A stretch of DNA of 7,412 nucleotides, from assembly GCA_021812735.1 (NCBI GenBank), contig JAKAMV010000503.1:1-7412 (forward strand), read 5' to 3'. Below are positions 6,492 to 7,412 of this stretch, in pieces (position 1 is the first letter of the stretch; every line of letters begins with the position of its first letter). The notes beneath the pieces were generated by a model. The model searched no databases, was not told the origin of the DNA, and saw only the letters and a program-made list of their open reading frames with translations. The DNA comes from Chloroflexota bacterium. GTDB taxonomy: Bacteria; Chloroflexota; Limnocylindria; Limnocylindrales; CSP1-4. Made by a program: the position numbers and the translations under genes.

Positions 6492-6533
6492 GTGACGACA
6501 GTCCCGACGCGTGCCCGGATGCCCCGCGCATGA
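6492..6533 (+). CDS. Putative 13-codon leader peptide coupled to the folD-like gene
   Basis: GTG 6492 opens a frame reading MTTVPTRARMPRA and ending at TGA 6531-6533. That stop overlaps the folD-like ATG at 6530 as ATGA. With the strong GGAGAGG at 7 bases, ribosomes would load here and could reinitiate at folD, which lacks its own Shine-Dalgarno sequence. The peptide has no recognised function and no obvious run of a single regulatory amino acid; threonine, arginine and proline make up eight of 13 residues. It could instead mean that the true FolD N-terminus begins here with a sequencing frameshift, but nothing in the peptide resembles FolD. Confidence 0.45.
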   Translation: MTTVPTRARMPRA

Positions 6534-7412
6534 CCGGCCTGATGGACGAGGGCCCGCGCCTGCTGCGGGGCGGTCCCGTGGCGACGGCCATCCGGGAGCA
6601 GGTGGCGGCAGACGTGGCGGCCTTCCGGTCCGAGTTCGGGCACCAGCCGGCGCTCGCGGTGCTCGTCGTCGGCGCGGACGCACCGTCCCTCGTCTACCTC
6701 CACAAGATCCTCGACGGCTGTCGCCTGGTGGGGATCGGCGACAGGCTGGTCGAGCTCCCCGCCGAGTCGACCGAGGCCGACGTGAGCGCGGCCCTGGTCG
6801 AGCTCCAGTCGGACCCCGCGATCGCCGGGATCATCGTCCAGCAGCCGCTGCCCAAGGGCATCGGCCTGCGCGCGGTCATCGACACCCTCGACCCGGCCCG
6901 CGACATCGACGGCATCCACCCGCTCAACGCCGGGCTCCTCTCGCTCGGGTACGACGGGTTCCTGCCGGCCACCGCGCACGCCAGCGTCGAGATCCTCAAG
7001 CACAGCGGGATCGAGCTCACGGGCAGGCACTGCGTGGTCGTCGGCCGCTCCAACGTGATCGGCAAGCCGGCGGCGCTGCTGATGCTGCGCGAGAACGCGA
7101 CCGTCACGGTGTGCCACAGCAAGACGCAGGACCTGACATCCATCCTGCGGACGGCCGACATCGTCATCGTGGCCATCGGGAAGGCCAACCACATCACCGG
7201 CGACATGCTCAAGCCCGGCGCCGTGGTCGTGGACGTCGGCATCAACGTGGTGGACGGGAAGCTCGTCGGCGACGTCCACTTCGAGACTGCGGCGCGCGTG
7301 GCGTCCGCGATCACGCCGGTCCCCGGCGGTGTCGGGCCGCTCACCAACGCGATCCTGCTCACGCACCTGGTCCAGGCCGCCCGCGCGAAGGCCACGGGCA
7401 GCATCCCGCTCG
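6530..7412 (+). CDS. folD: FolD-like methylenetetrahydrofolate dehydrogenase/cyclohydrolase, divergent; C-terminal end beyond the window
   Basis: Cytoplasmic enzyme family that interconverts 5,10-methylene-THF, 5,10-methenyl-THF and 10-formyl-THF with NAD(P). The 294 visible residues are nearly full length. Seen: LAVLVVGADAPSLVYLHKIL (42-61), VQQPLP (103-108, with the conserved Gln104), ARDIDGIHP (123-131, with the conserved Asp127), the Rossmann segment VVVGRSNVIGKPAALLML (169-186), TVCHSKT (193-199) and ITPVPGGVGPLT (261-272). Two departures matter. The Y-x-x-x-K motif reads Y56-L-H-K-I60, so isoleucine occupies the catalytic-lysine position (Lys56 in human, Lys54 in E. coli) and a lysine lies one residue earlier. 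PATAHA (146-151) replaces the usual P-x-T-P-x-G. It may therefore lack cyclohydrolase activity or act on an altered reaction. The start is ATG 6530, or ATG 6542 in the same frame. It is divergent from the GntR-type gene and shares its operator region. Confidence 0.9.
   Translation, partial: MTGLMDEGPRLLRGGPVATAIREQVAADVAAFRSEFGHQPALAVLVVGADAPSLVYLHKILDGCRLVGIGDRLVELPAESTEADVSAALVELQSDPAIAGIIVQQPLPKGIGLRAVIDTLDPARDIDGIHPLNAGLLSLGYDGFLPATAHASVEILKHSGIELTGRHCVVVGRSNVIGKPAALLMLRENATVTVCHSKTQDLTSILRTADIVIVAIGKANHITGDMLKPGAVVVDVGINVVDGKLVGDVHFETAARVASAITPVPGGVGPLTNAILLTHLVQAARAKATGSIPL

Noticed and set aside
6492..6545. Frameshift joining the 13-codon leader frame to FolD
   Set aside because: The leader residues do not resemble a FolD N-terminus, and ATG 6530 already gives a family-typical start about 10 residues before the first conserved helix.
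6392..7366. 324-codon minus-strand frame opposite the folD-like gene
   Set aside because: It is rich in Asp/Val/Gly/Arg/His without motifs. The plus strand encodes recognisable FolD throughout and simply lacks a stop because the window ends.

Overview
The window is very GC-rich. Codons end mostly in G or C, and long open frames appear on both strands by chance. The solute-binding protein is a lipoprotein with a Ser/Thr/Gly-rich linker, one GTG start looks leaderless, and the gene families are common in soil and freshwater Actinomycetota and Chloroflexota. I favour one of those phyla but cannot name a genus. I see no rRNA, tRNA, CRISPR array, insertion sequence or other sign of mobility.

Left half (1-4080): a sugar-type ABC importer and its regulator. 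On the minus strand, in transcription order, are a lipoprotein solute-binding protein (2584-1520), a CUT2-type permease (1428-358) and an ATPase (361 to beyond base 1; only 120 residues visible). Permease and ATPase overlap as ATGA. A strong 32-base hairpin separates the binding protein from the permease. A LacI-family repressor (3073-4080, plus) is transcribed divergently. The 488-bp space between the divergent starts holds two ACCGGT-centred operator candidates whose centres are 157 bp apart.

Right half (4204-7412): a one-carbon (folate) module. On the minus strand, a GntR/HutC-type regulator (6327-5512) precedes a methyltetrahydrofolate:corrinoid methyltransferase-like pterin-binding protein (5277-4204), which ends convergently with the lacI-type gene. 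A folD-like gene (6530 to beyond 7412, plus) is divergent from gntR; it runs off the window without a stop. A perfect 22-bp palindrome (6381-6402) lies between gntR and folD and is the obvious regulator-binding site. A 13-codon open frame with a strong Shine-Dalgarno sequence ends in an ATGA overlap with the folD start.

The most notable points are in the right half. The FolD homologue lacks the catalytic lysine at its usual place (Y-x-x-x-K reads Y-L-H-K-I) and also lacks the usual T-P-x-G motif. The methyltransferase-like protein has the MetH-like folate-domain motifs plus an insertion of about 65-70 residues. Together they suggest a specialised methyl-THF handling unit, perhaps for corrinoid-dependent demethylation, rather than housekeeping folate metabolism. 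A link between this unit and the sugar-type importer is only an inference from proximity.
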